Source: Anaerolineae bacterium (GTDB taxonomy: Bacteria; Chloroflexota; Anaerolineae; B4-G1; DUEL01). Taken from it: DNA of 50,381 nt. A model generated the notes under the pieces. It had not been told where the DNA came from. It saw only the letters and a list, made by a program, of their open reading frames with translations, and ran no database searches. This document shows positions 1 to 7,362 of this stretch, in pieces. Numbering within the stretch: position 1 is the first letter of the stretch; the number at the start of each line of letters is the position of its first letter. The stretch is taken from the NCBI GenBank assembly GCA_025060135.1, contig JANXCY010000001.1, forward strand, positions 26,835 through 77,215. Direction: 5' to 3'. The translations under genes and the position numbers were made by a program.

Positions 1-120
1 GTGGGGGGGGGGGGTGTTGTTGGGGGGGGGGGGGGGTGGGACCGTGTTCTTGTCATAAAGGTTGGGGCCCGCCGGGGGGGGGGGGGGGGGGGGGGGGGGC
101 CCCCCCCCCCCCCGCCCCAA
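1..120. other. Homopolymer tract at window edge (probable sequencing or assembly artefact)
   Basis: The first 120 bases are dominated by uninterrupted G runs (for example 21-36 and 76-99) followed directly by a C run at about 100-112. Nothing else in the window has this composition. The tract abuts the 3' end of the transporter gene that stops at 129. Such G runs ending in C runs are typical of low-quality read ends at a contig terminus. Any open frames through it encode only poly-Gly or poly-Pro and are not genes. Confidence 0.8.
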
Positions 121-128
121 CCGGCATC

Positions 129-1940
129 TTATCGGAGCGGCCAGAAAATGGGCACTAGCACCAGAACCGCACCGAAGACCAACAATGTCAGCGGCCAGCC
201 AACCCGGAAGTAATCCCGCGTCCGGTAGCCGCCCACGTTCATCACCAGCACGTTGACCGGATGTCCCAGTGGAGTTAGGAAGGTGGTGGAGGTCGCCAGA
301 GCCACTGTCATCGCCAGCGCCTGGGGGCTTATACTTGTCTGTAAGGCGATCTGGATCGCAAAGGGGGCCACAATGGATGCCACGACCGCGCTGTGCATCA
401 CCTGGGCCAGTCCCATAGCCAGAAGGAACAGCCCGGCCATCAACCCGATCGGTCCAGCCGGGCCAATGAGGCCCAGAACCCGTCCGGCCAGCCAGGTGGC
501 CGCTCCGCTTTTCGTCATTGCGATCCCCAGCGGCATCATCCCCGCCACCAGGAAAACCGTCTTCCATTCAATGACTCCGTAGGCCTGGTCCATCGTCAGC
601 ACGCCAGCCAGCATCATCATCAGAGCGCCGCCCAGGAATATTTCGGCTACCGCCTGATACCGAAAGGCTGCCAGGACCAGGGCAATCCCCGCGATCGCCG
701 CCGCCAGCCAGCCTTTCCTGGCTACCGGCCGGTATTCCTTCTCGTTGGCCAGCAGGATCAGGTCGGGCTCGCTTCGCAGGACAGGCAGCCGCTCCCGGGG
801 GCCCTGAAGGAGCAGCGCGTCTCCGAACTGGAGAGGGAGTTCGGAGAGATGGGTGCGGATGGGACGTCCGGCCCGCCAGATGGCCAGTACCGTAAACCCG
901 TATTTTTCGCGGAACTGAGCGGCCCGTAGGGTCTGACCGATCAGGCCCGACCGGGGGGAAAGGACAGCCTCCACGATGACCACCGCTGGGGATTCCAGGT
1001 CCTCCTCCCGCCACTCGCGCGGCGGGAGAATCTCCAGATACGGAGGCTGATCTCGGTGGCGGAATTCTTCCAGATTCCCCTCCAGAAGCACCACGTCCCC
1101 CTCTCGGAAGACGAAGTCAGGAGACGGGGCCAGGGTAACCCGACCGTTTCGTTCCAGTCCGACCACGTTCAGGCCATAGAGTTCCCGGAACGCGCTTCGG
1201 GAGAGGGGGGTGTCAATCAGGTGCGACCCGGCGGGCACCCGGGCGCGGAACAGCCGTTCTCCCAGATGGTACAGTTGGACCAGGTCCTCTTCGGAGGGGC
1301 GGACCCCTTCGGTACGCTCCCAGATGGGCTGGATGGGGAGCATCCGGTGGCCCCAGAGGGCCATATAGGCCACGCCGAGGGCCACCAGTGGCAGGCCAAC
1401 AGGAGCGAAGTCCAGCAGGCCGAACCCCCGCAGTCCCTGGTCAATCAACAGCCCGCTGACGACGATGTTAGTGGTGGTGAGCAGCGTTGCCATACCGCCC
1501 AGCAGGGTCCCGAAAGCCAGGGGCATCAGCAATCGGGTGGGGGTAATGCTGGCTTTGCGGGCTGCCGCCGAGACGGTGGGAAGCAGAATGGCCGCGGCGG
1601 CGATGTTGTTCATCAGCAGCGAGAGCATGGCTCCGGCCAGCATGGTCCCCACCACCAGATGGGACTCCCGCCTTCCGACCAGACGGAGGAGGAGGTCGCC
1701 CATCCGGTCGGTTACTCCGGTACGTCGGAGGCCCTCCGCCAAGATAGAGATGGCCATAATGGTGATGACGGCAGAACGGCTGAAGCCGGAGAAGACCTCC
1801 TGAGGGGGCAGAATGCCGGAGATGCCGAGGGCCACCAGAACCAGCAGGGCAACCAGGTCGGCCCGCAGGCGGTCGCTGAGGATGAGCAGGACCGCTGTAA
1901 CCAGAATGGCCAGTGTGAGCGGAAGGGCCGGAAGGTTCAT
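129..1940 (-). CDS. SLC13/DASS-type membrane transporter with two RCK_C (TrkA-C) domains
   Basis: This 603-residue inner-membrane protein has the layout of the SLC13 (divalent anion:Na+ symporter, ArsB/NhaD superfamily) permeases that carry internal regulatory domains. Hydrophobic segments fill residues 1-200. A soluble stretch of roughly residues 215-405 holds two RCK_C-like beta-rich units, seen as the motifs FREGDVVLLEG and LQFGDALLLQG. Hydrophobic segments then resume to the C terminus. The motif LMNNIAAAAILLP in the first half matches the family's conserved helix-break region. The substrate (sulfate, dicarboxylate or another anion) cannot be read from sequence. The gene is the last of the tsaE-tsaB-rimI-udg run, 40 bases after udg, and lacks a clear ribosome site, so read-through is likely. 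It ends next to the homopolymer edge, but its TAA stop at 129-131 looks genuine. Confidence 0.85.
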   Translation of the reverse strand: MNLPALPLTLAILVTAVLLILSDRLRADLVALLVLVALGISGILPPQEVFSGFSRSAVITIMAISILAEGLRRTGVTDRMGDLLLRLVGRRESHLVVGTMLAGAMLSLLMNNIAAAAILLPTVSAAARKASITPTRLLMPLAFGTLLGGMATLLTTTNIVVSGLLIDQGLRGFGLLDFAPVGLPLVALGVAYMALWGHRMLPIQPIWERTEGVRPSEEDLVQLYHLGERLFRARVPAGSHLIDTPLSRSAFRELYGLNVVGLERNGRVTLAPSPDFVFREGDVVLLEGNLEEFRHRDQPPYLEILPPREWREEDLESPAVVIVEAVLSPRSGLIGQTLRAAQFREKYGFTVLAIWRAGRPIRTHLSELPLQFGDALLLQGPRERLPVLRSEPDLILLANEKEYRPVARKGWLAAAIAGIALVLAAFRYQAVAEIFLGGALMMMLAGVLTMDQAYGVIEWKTVFLVAGMMPLGIAMTKSGAATWLAGRVLGLIGPAGPIGLMAGLFLLAMGLAQVMHSAVVASIVAPFAIQIALQTSISPQALAMTVALATSTTFLTPLGHPVNVLVMNVGGYRTRDYFRVGWPLTLLVFGAVLVLVPIFWPLR

Positions 1941-1980
1941 ACCGGGAGGACTGGTTGGGGACCTCGGGCCACGGGTCGCT

Positions 1981-2583
1981 TCAGAACAGCCGCAGTTGCT
2001 CGGCCTGAGGGGGAGGCTGGTATTCAGCCACCTCTTCTGCTTTCATCAGCACTTCCAGGAGGCGTCGGAAATCCTCCTCCACCGTCCGCCGGAGCGATGG
2101 CTGGTGGAGCGCGGCCGCCGGATGGTACATCGGATAGCAGATAATGCCGCCCACCCGTTGGGGCTGGCCATGGACCTCCGAGATGCGCGCCCGGGGGAGG
2201 AAGTGGGCCATGGAGAACCGCCCCAGCGTTACCACCAGTTTGGGCCGGATGAGGCCCAGTTGCCGATCCAGGAAGGGACTGCAAGTGGCGATTTCATCGG
2301 GCAGAGGGTCCCGGTTGCCAGGTGGCCGGCACTTGACGATGTTGGTGATATAGACCTGGTCCCGGCGCAGGCCAATACTGGCCAGCAGTTCCTCCAGAAA
2401 CTGACCGGCCGGACCCACGAAGGGGCGGCCCTGCTGGTCTTCGTGGAAGCCAGGGGCCTCACCGACAAAGACTAGGGTCGCATGCGCCGGTCCTTCCCCA
2501 GGCACTGCCATTGTGCGTCCCCGATGGAGAATGCAGGCGGTACAGGCACGAATTTCGGCGGCAATCTGCTCCAGTTCGTCCAT
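1981..2583 (-). CDS. udg: Type-4 uracil-DNA glycosylase, Fe-S cluster type
   Basis: This 200-residue enzyme removes uracil, from cytosine deamination, from DNA to start base-excision repair. Family-4 hallmarks are visible: four cysteines for the [4Fe-4S] cluster (C14, C17, C85, C101), the motif GEAPG at 41-45, FVGPAGQ at 55-61, CRPPGNRDP at 85-93 and the catalytic-loop motif HPAAAL at 154-159. Length is normal for the family. The start is supported by AAGGAGAGG upstream of the ATG at 2583. The gene lies 18 bases after rimI and is probably in its operon. Family-4 enzymes are common in thermophiles, where cytosine deaminates fast, which fits the other thermophily hints here. Confidence 0.93.
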   Translation of the reverse strand: MDELEQIAAEIRACTACILHRGRTMAVPGEGPAHATLVFVGEAPGFHEDQQGRPFVGPAGQFLEELLASIGLRRDQVYITNIVKCRPPGNRDPLPDEIATCSPFLDRQLGLIRPKLVVTLGRFSMAHFLPRARISEVHGQPQRVGGIICYPMYHPAAALHQPSLRRTVEEDFRRLLEVLMKAEEVAEYQPPPQAEQLRLF

Positions 2584-2601
2584 ATCGCCTCTCCTTGCTC
2601 A

Positions 2602-3204
2602 TCACAAATCGCCAATTCCTATTCTGGCCTCTGTTTCCTGGCGAATCTTCTCCAGGCGTTCCATCTCTGCCCGGTCCAGCGGGCCCAACCGCATCAGCCA
2701 GGCGTCCTCCCCGTCCCGATAGTAGCCCCGCTGGACGCCTGTGAACCGGAAGCCCACTTCGGTGTAGAGCCGTTGGGCAACCTGGTTGGATGCCCGCACT
2801 TCCAGAGTGATCCAGCGGGCGTGGTAGCGCGCTGCCCGTTCGATCGCCTTCAGCAGGATATACTTACCCAGCCCCCGCCCACGCCACTGGGGGTGGATGG
2901 CGATAGTGGTGATATGGGCCTCTCCAGGGAGCAGCCGCATGCCCACGTAGCCGATGACCGGAGGTCGGGTGGGGCCGCGCCGCCTCAGCAGTCGTACCCA
3001 CCAGGGGGCCAGAGACGGCTCCGGAGGCAACTCCAGGACATAGAACAGGGAATCGGTCCCGTAGCGAATTTCGTGCCGGTAGGCCGATTCCGGCCAGGGG
3101 AAAGGAAAGGACTGCCGCTCAATCTCCATTACTCCGGCGATGTCCTCTTCCCGCATGGGCCGGAAGACCAAGGGAGCGCTTTCAGAGGACATACCCGTAT
3201 CCAT
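2602..3204 (-). CDS. rimI: RimI-like GNAT acetyltransferase (ribosomal protein S18 alanine N-acetyltransferase type)
   Basis: This GNAT-fold enzyme of about 200 residues uses acetyl-CoA to acetylate protein N termini. The RimI assignment rests on the opening FRPMREEDIAGVMEIERQSF, the acetyl-CoA loop around HPQWRGRGLGKYIL, and the C-terminal motif VRASNQVAQRLYTEVGFRF. It also sits directly behind tsaB, its usual neighbour. An earlier GTG at 3219 is in frame, but AGGAGG ends six bases before the ATG at 3204, so that ATG is preferred. The protein is longer than E. coli RimI (148 residues). It has an inserted segment around VRLLRRRGPTRPP and a C-terminal tail rich in charged residues. The true substrate is unknown. 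Confidence 0.88.
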   Translation of the reverse strand: MDTGMSSESAPLVFRPMREEDIAGVMEIERQSFPFPWPESAYRHEIRYGTDSLFYVLELPPEPSLAPWWVRLLRRRGPTRPPVIGYVGMRLLPGEAHITTIAIHPQWRGRGLGKYILLKAIERAARYHARWITLEVRASNQVAQRLYTEVGFRFTGVQRGYYRDGEDAWLMRLGPLDRAEMERLEKIRQETEARIGIGDL

Positions 3205-3215
3205 ATTCGTCCTCC

Positions 3216-3869
3216 TCACATCCCCTCGCCCAGATACAGCGGAGCCAGGGTAGCCAGGTCATCCGTTTCTCCCCGGCGGAGCCGCTCCCAGGCCAGTTCG
3301 GCCAGAAAGCCGGCCCGGCGCAGGCAGCAGGCCGGAGGGAGAACGGTGATCGGCTCGCTCTGGCCTTCTATCATCTGGTATCCCCGTTCGTCAATCTCAC
3401 CACAGAGGAGGACTGGCTGAGTGATGGAGGCCAGAAGGTGCTCCCATGTGGTCAAAAAAGGGCCCTCGCGACGCTGCCAGCCTTCGCGCCAGCGGTAGCG
3501 TGCCACGCAGAGGCGACCCCGCCCGGCCTGAACGACGGCCAGCAGGGGATGGCGGCTCTGGCCCTGTGCGGCGGCCAGGATGTCCAGCGTGGGGATACCG
3601 ACCAGGGGAATTTCCCGGGCCAGGGCCAGCCCTTTGGCGATCGCCAGTCCCACCCGCAAGCCGGTAAAAGAGCCGGGACCCAGCGCGACGGCCACGGCGC
3701 TCAGCGCCTCCGGGCCAGTGCCCAGTTCCTCCAGCGCGGAGACCACCTTGGGCATCAGTTGGGTGGTATGCTGGCGGCCCGCCTCCCAGGTGGCCTCGTA
3801 GCGGACAACCCGGCCGTCGTGGAGAGCCAGGCTGGCAAACCTCGTGGCCGTATCCAGCGCCAGGAGCAT
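3216..3869 (-). CDS. tsaB: tRNA t6A threonylcarbamoyl transfer component TsaB
   Basis: TsaB is the inactive kinase-fold partner of TsaD in making the t6A37 modification of ANN-decoding tRNAs. The start MLLALDTATRFASLAL and the motif VALGPGSFTGLRVGLAIAKG are characteristic. Length is 217 residues, normal for the family. A longer reading frame extends upstream, but that part runs through tsaE in another frame. The ATG at 3869 follows one base after the tsaE stop (TGA-G-ATG), so translation is probably coupled. TsaD is not in this window. Twelve bases after its stop lies the rimI start. Confidence 0.93.
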   Translation of the reverse strand: MLLALDTATRFASLALHDGRVVRYEATWEAGRQHTTQLMPKVVSALEELGTGPEALSAVAVALGPGSFTGLRVGLAIAKGLALAREIPLVGIPTLDILAAAQGQSRHPLLAVVQAGRGRLCVARYRWREGWQRREGPFLTTWEHLLASITQPVLLCGEIDERGYQMIEGQSEPITVLPPACCLRRAGFLAELAWERLRRGETDDLATLAPLYLGEGM

Positions 3870-3870
3870 C

Positions 3871-4377
3871 TCAACCTCCGAACACTGCCCGGCGCAGGGC
3901 CTGAAGCAGGGAGTGATAGACCGCGCCCTGGGCGGTGAAGACCAGCCGCCGCCGGTCTCCGTTGGCGAACTCCAGGCGCACCCAGAGCCGTTGGGGTGGT
4001 AAAGCTTCCAAAGCTCTTTCCGGCCACTCCACGACCACCACCGCGTCGGGGGCCTCCAGCCAGTCCTCCAGTCCCAGGCTCCAGGCCTCGCGAGGGTCCT
4101 GGAGGCGGTAAAAGTCCACATGGAGCAGACGTTGGCGATCAGCGGCCCGGCGGTGTTCCCGGATCAGGACAAAACTGGGGCTCAGTACCGGCAGGGTGGC
4201 GCCCCATCCAGTGCCGATGCCCCGGGCCAGGACCGTCTTGCCCACTCCCAGCGGCCCTTCCAGACAGACCACCTGCCCGCCCTGCAGCAGGCGTCCCAGC
4301 CGTATCCCTACCCGATGCGTTTGCTCCGCGCTGCGGGAGAGCACTTCCAGCGAATCTGGTCCCAGAATGGGGCTCAT
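3871..4377 (-). CDS. tsaE: tRNA t6A biosynthesis ATPase TsaE
   Basis: This 168-residue P-loop ATPase acts with TsaB and TsaD in t6A synthesis, resetting the complex between cycles. Visible features are the Walker A motif GPLGVGKT near residue 45, LSPSFVLI near residue 65 (a switch-like segment), and the motif HVDFYRLQDP followed by VVVEWPER, all standard in TsaE. It is the first gene of the tsaE-tsaB-rimI-udg-SLC13 run. A near-consensus promoter ends only 8 bases before the ATG, leaving no room for a ribosome site, so the message is expected to be leaderless. Confidence 0.94.
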   Translation of the reverse strand: MSPILGPDSLEVLSRSAEQTHRVGIRLGRLLQGGQVVCLEGPLGVGKTVLARGIGTGWGATLPVLSPSFVLIREHRRAADRQRLLHVDFYRLQDPREAWSLGLEDWLEAPDAVVVVEWPERALEALPPQRLWVRLEFANGDRRRLVFTAQGAVYHSLLQALRRAVFGG

Positions 4378-4385
4378 CGGGGAGG

Positions 4386-4414
4386 ATTATACATCGGTTG
4401 GGGAGGAGAGGCAA
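4386..4414 (-). promoter_or_regulatory. Sigma70-type promoter of the tsaE operon (leaderless)
   Basis: On the minus strand TTGCCT (4409-4414) and TATAAT (4386-4391) are separated by 17 bases. Eight bases separate the -10 box from the tsaE ATG at 4377, so transcription should begin at or within about two bases of the start codon. Confidence 0.75.
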
Positions 4415-4416
4415 CC

Positions 4417-5442
4417 TCACCATCGGCCCGGGATCAGGGTCCCGCAGGCCGGGCAACGCCCCTCCTGCAGGCGGTTCTCTACCTGGTAAATGCCCCGGCG
4501 CCGGATCACTATCTCCCCGCAGGTTGGGCAGTACGTGTGCTCCGCTGGATGGCCAGGGACGTTGCCGATGTACACGTAGCGCAGTCCGGCGGCCTGTCCC
4601 TGCTCCCGGGCCCGCTCCAACGTCTCTATCGGAGTCGGCGGTGCCGTAAAGCGATAGGCCGGATAGTAGCGGGTCAGGTGCCAGGGAGTATCCGGCCCCA
4701 GTTCCCCGGCGATCCGGGCGGCGATCTCTGCCAGCATGTCCTTCCCATCGTTGACACCGGGAATGACCAGCGTCGTTACCTCCACCCAGACTCCTTGCTC
4801 CTGCGCCTGTCGCAGGTTGCGCCAGATGACCTCTACACTGGCCTGGCAGTATTCCCGCACCGTGCGGGCATCCCCCTTGACGTCCACGTTCATCCCATCC
4901 AGCCCGGCCTCCACCAGAAGGTCCAGCGCCTCTTCGGTCATGTATCCGTTGGTGACGAAGGTGTTATACAGCCCGGCCGCGCGGGCCAGCCGGAAAACAT
5001 CCAGGGCCCACTCCAGGCTGAGGGTGGGCTCGTTGAAACTGATAGAAGTCCCCTGGCAGCGGCGCCGGATGGTCTCTGCCACGAACGCTTCTGGGGAGTA
5101 GAAGTCTCCCCCGTCGGGGGGACGTTTAGAAATCTCCCAGTTCTGACACCAGGGGCAGGCGAAGTTGCACGACCAGACGCCGGAGGTCAGCGCGACCGTG
5201 CCGGGGTAAAAGTGGTAGAGGGGTTTCTTTTCTATCGGGTTGGCGGAGAGAGAAGAGACGATTCCGTAGATGAGGGTAACCAGCGTGCCATCCCGGTTCT
5301 GACGGGTGCCGCACCAGCCGGTCTCGCCGGGCCGTAGGACGCAGCGCCGCTCGCACGTCCGGCAACGCACCCGTCGGCCGGAGGGCTCACCGACCGGTTC
5401 CTGAAGCAACGCGGGTTGTACCGATGTATCATGACCTGCCAT
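4417..5442 (-). CDS. amrS: AmrS-type radical SAM protein (AmmeMemoRadiSam system)
   Basis: This 341-residue radical SAM enzyme of the family called AmmeMemoRadiSam radical SAM (pyruvate-formate-lyase-activating-like) has an unknown substrate. The signature CxxxCxxC appears as CNFACPWC. An N-terminal cysteine set (CRTCERRC, then GWCG) and a C-terminal zinc-finger-like set (CPTCG, then CPACG) flank the barrel. The motif SFNEPTLSLEW is typical of the family. In-frame starts exist at 5505 (TTG) and 5469. A consensus promoter has its -10 box at 5459-5464, so those codons lie upstream of the transcript and ATG 5442 is chosen. Its usual partners AMMECR1 and Memo are not in this window. Confidence 0.88.
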   Translation of the reverse strand: MAGHDTSVQPALLQEPVGEPSGRRVRCRTCERRCVLRPGETGWCGTRQNRDGTLVTLIYGIVSSLSANPIEKKPLYHFYPGTVALTSGVWSCNFACPWCQNWEISKRPPDGGDFYSPEAFVAETIRRRCQGTSISFNEPTLSLEWALDVFRLARAAGLYNTFVTNGYMTEEALDLLVEAGLDGMNVDVKGDARTVREYCQASVEVIWRNLRQAQEQGVWVEVTTLVIPGVNDGKDMLAEIAARIAGELGPDTPWHLTRYYPAYRFTAPPTPIETLERAREQGQAAGLRYVYIGNVPGHPAEHTYCPTCGEIVIRRRGIYQVENRLQEGRCPACGTLIPGRW

Positions 5443-5458
5443 AGCGGCGCTCTCAGCG

Positions 5459-5487
5459 ATTATACCCATTGCGTTTCTTTCGGTCAA
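5459..5487 (-). promoter_or_regulatory. Sigma70-type promoter of amrS
   Basis: Minus strand TTGACC (5482-5487), a 17-base spacer and TATAAT (5459-5464). Sixteen bases separate the -10 box from ATG 5442, predicting a leader of about 8-10 bases without a ribosome site. This promoter decides the amrS start. Confidence 0.75.
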
Positions 5488-5536
5488 TAGCGAGGACCGC
5501 GCCAACAGGGCTTATCAACGCTCTAATATTTTGTGG

Positions 5537-5772
5537 TAGAATGGGTGTCAAGCGCTATGGGGGTGATCAGCGATGGAGCCGCGACAGGAGAAACAAGGTT
5601 TGAGGGCTTATCTGAAAGGCATCCCGGCCGCTCCACGCTTTTCGGTGTGCGGCGATCAATCTGATTTGCCTGCAGGGCTTCTCCTATGTGCCGGATGGTC
5701 AAAGAGCAGCATCGGCCCGCCCAGATCGGGGCCTTGCCTGGCTCGGTATGTGTTAGAGCATGGATAAGCCCT
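5537..5772 (+). ncRNA. Candidate structured RNA or very small gene of unknown role
   Basis: The 510-base gap between amrS and the M23 peptidase holds a -10-like TAGAAT at 5537-5542, without a good -35. It also holds a perfect 10-base long-range inverted repeat, AGGGCTTATC at 5603-5612 and GATAAGCCCT at 5763-5772. Smaller stems can be drawn inside (for example CCGC/GCGG near 5630 and GGCCC/GGGGCC near 5720). A 64-codon frame from ATG 5573 spans the same stretch, but its third-position GC is only about half, unlike neighbouring genes, and it resembles nothing I know. A structured RNA is as likely as a peptide; neither is established. Confidence 0.3.
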
Positions 5773-5785
5773 GGAGCTTTTAGAG

Positions 5786-5814
5786 TTGCGCTTTCGGCCA
5801 GGTTATGCTACAAT
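5786..5814 (+). promoter_or_regulatory. Sigma70-type promoter upstream of the M23 peptidase
   Basis: TTGCGC (5786-5791), a 17-base spacer and TACAAT (5809-5814). The predicted transcript starts near 5821 and would give a leader of about 130 bases if translation starts at ATG 5953, or about 40 bases if the TTG at 5860 is used. Confidence 0.6.
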
Positions 5815-5952
5815 GTGAGTGGCTTTGACGTCCCCGGAGCATAGCAACTGGAGCCGGCTTTGAAACCATTCGGGGATCCAAGGAACATTCCCGCAGGAAG
5901 TGTTCCGGTGCCCTCTTGTTGGGAGGACGGGCGATCATCCATCGGCCGGTGG

Positions 5953-7044
5953 ATGAATGAAGACCTGCCCCGCCATCTTGCCCGTCTGGCTGTCTCCTGG
6001 TGGGAATGGGGCAGCGAGTGGCGGGTATTCTGGCCGTGGCTCAGCCGTGCCTCAGCGCATATCGCGCTGGGGATAGCTGCATGTCTGGTGCTGGTTCTGA
6101 GCGCCATTCGCGTTCCTGCCTGGGCAGCCCGTTCGCTCCCTCAGGCTATGGACCTCTTCGCCCGCCAGGATACTTCCTTGGAGACCCGAGCGGCATTGGC
6201 GGCGGTAGTTGCCCGTAACAGCCATTCCATCAAGCCCAACCCCTGGGCCCCCATCTCTTTGCGGGCCAATCCCCACACGGAAATCCCCAAGCGCCCGCGT
6301 TTGGGCATCGTTACGTATACGGTCCAGTTGGGAGACACGGTAGAGGCGATCGCCGCGCAGTTTGACCTGCAACCGACCACGATTATGTGGGCCAATCCCG
6401 CTGTAGAGGATGCTCCGGACTTGCTCCGGGTGGGTCAGGAATTAGTGATCTTACCGGTGGATGGGGTTTACCACACCGTCAAAGAGAACGAGACGCTGGA
6501 ATCTATCGCCAAGAAATACAAGGTGGAGGTGGAGGCTATCCTTTCATGCCCGTACAACTCCCTCCAGCCTCCCGATTTTGCTATTGAGCCAGGAATGAAA
6601 TTGATCGTCCCGGGTGGTGAGAAGCCCTGGGTGCCGAAGGTGGTTACCAGTTACACCGGACCTATTCCCGAAGGGGCCCGGGGAACCGGATTATTCCAGT
6701 GGCCGGTGTTGGGGTATATCACTCAGCGGTACTGGTATGGCCATCGCGCGATAGACATTGGGGTTCCCATTGGTACAGCCGTTCATGCGGCCGATAGTGG
6801 TTTTGTCAGTTTTGCTGGATGGACCGACATCGGCTATGGCTATCTGGTTGTGATTGACCACGCCAACGGCTTCGCCACATACTATGCCCACCTGAGCAAT
6901 TTCTACGTGGTAGCCGGACAGAAAGTGGAGCGCGGACAGGTCATCGGCGCCACAGGCAATACCGGGTGGTCTACCGGCCCCCACCTCCACTTTGAAATCC
7001 GCTATATGGGTGTCCCCCAGAATCCCCGCGCGTATCTCCCCTGA
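5953..7044 (+). CDS. Membrane-anchored LysM/M23 (LytM) peptidoglycan endopeptidase
   Basis: This is a cell-wall metallopeptidase of about 363 residues. A single hydrophobic segment at roughly residues 34-54 places the rest outside the membrane. Two LysM-like peptidoglycan-binding units follow (YTVQLGDTVEAIA and YHTVKENETLESIA). The C-terminal M23 domain has the zinc-site motifs GHRAIDIG (HxxxD) and HLHFEIR (HxH), so it is likely catalytically active. The start is uncertain. A TTG at 5860 with GGAG in front would add 31 residues, but those codons have low third-position GC (about 58%), so ATG 5953 is preferred. It stands alone under its own promoter and converges on the OB-fold gene. Confidence 0.88.
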   Translation: MNEDLPRHLARLAVSWWEWGSEWRVFWPWLSRASAHIALGIAACLVLVLSAIRVPAWAARSLPQAMDLFARQDTSLETRAALAAVVARNSHSIKPNPWAPISLRANPHTEIPKRPRLGIVTYTVQLGDTVEAIAAQFDLQPTTIMWANPAVEDAPDLLRVGQELVILPVDGVYHTVKENETLESIAKKYKVEVEAILSCPYNSLQPPDFAIEPGMKLIVPGGEKPWVPKVVTSYTGPIPEGARGTGLFQWPVLGYITQRYWYGHRAIDIGVPIGTAVHAADSGFVSFAGWTDIGYGYLVVIDHANGFATYYAHLSNFYVVAGQKVERGQVIGATGNTGWSTGPHLHFEIRYMGVPQNPRAYLP

Positions 7045-7362
7045 TCACTCAGAGCAGTCTATGCTTTGGAGCAACGGTATCGCATCTCAAGCGTAACGGA
7101 CTTCCCTGGCATTGGGTAACATGGGCAGTTCGCCCTCGCAGCACTGATTGTTTCTCGCAGCGCCAGCGGTTATCCTGGACCGGGCGGCCTGGAAAGGCCT
7201 CCCCGGCAGCGTGCGTACAGGTCCAACGGGCCGACGCTCCCTGTGTGCAGGCTGTTCGCCTGCGCGATACCGACCGGGCAGCGTGCGCTACCAAGCAAAC
7301 AGCGTAACTCCGTTCCCTCCGTGCTATTCCGGAGCACTACCTAAAGCCGCCACCACCGGATT
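7045..7362. other. Convergent intergenic gap with a REP-like hairpin
   Basis: These 318 bases lie between two convergent genes. I see no coding sequence. A hairpin GCAGGC-TGTTC-GCCTGC sits at 7247-7263 and resembles the palindromes near 17.9 and 23.1 kb. The surrounding GC-rich imperfect repeats look like a degenerate member of that family. No clear U-tract terminator was found. Confidence 0.5.

Noticed and set aside
1-256. Gly/Pro-rich frames at the window start
   Set aside because: They come from the homopolymer artefact and the antisense of the transporter gene.
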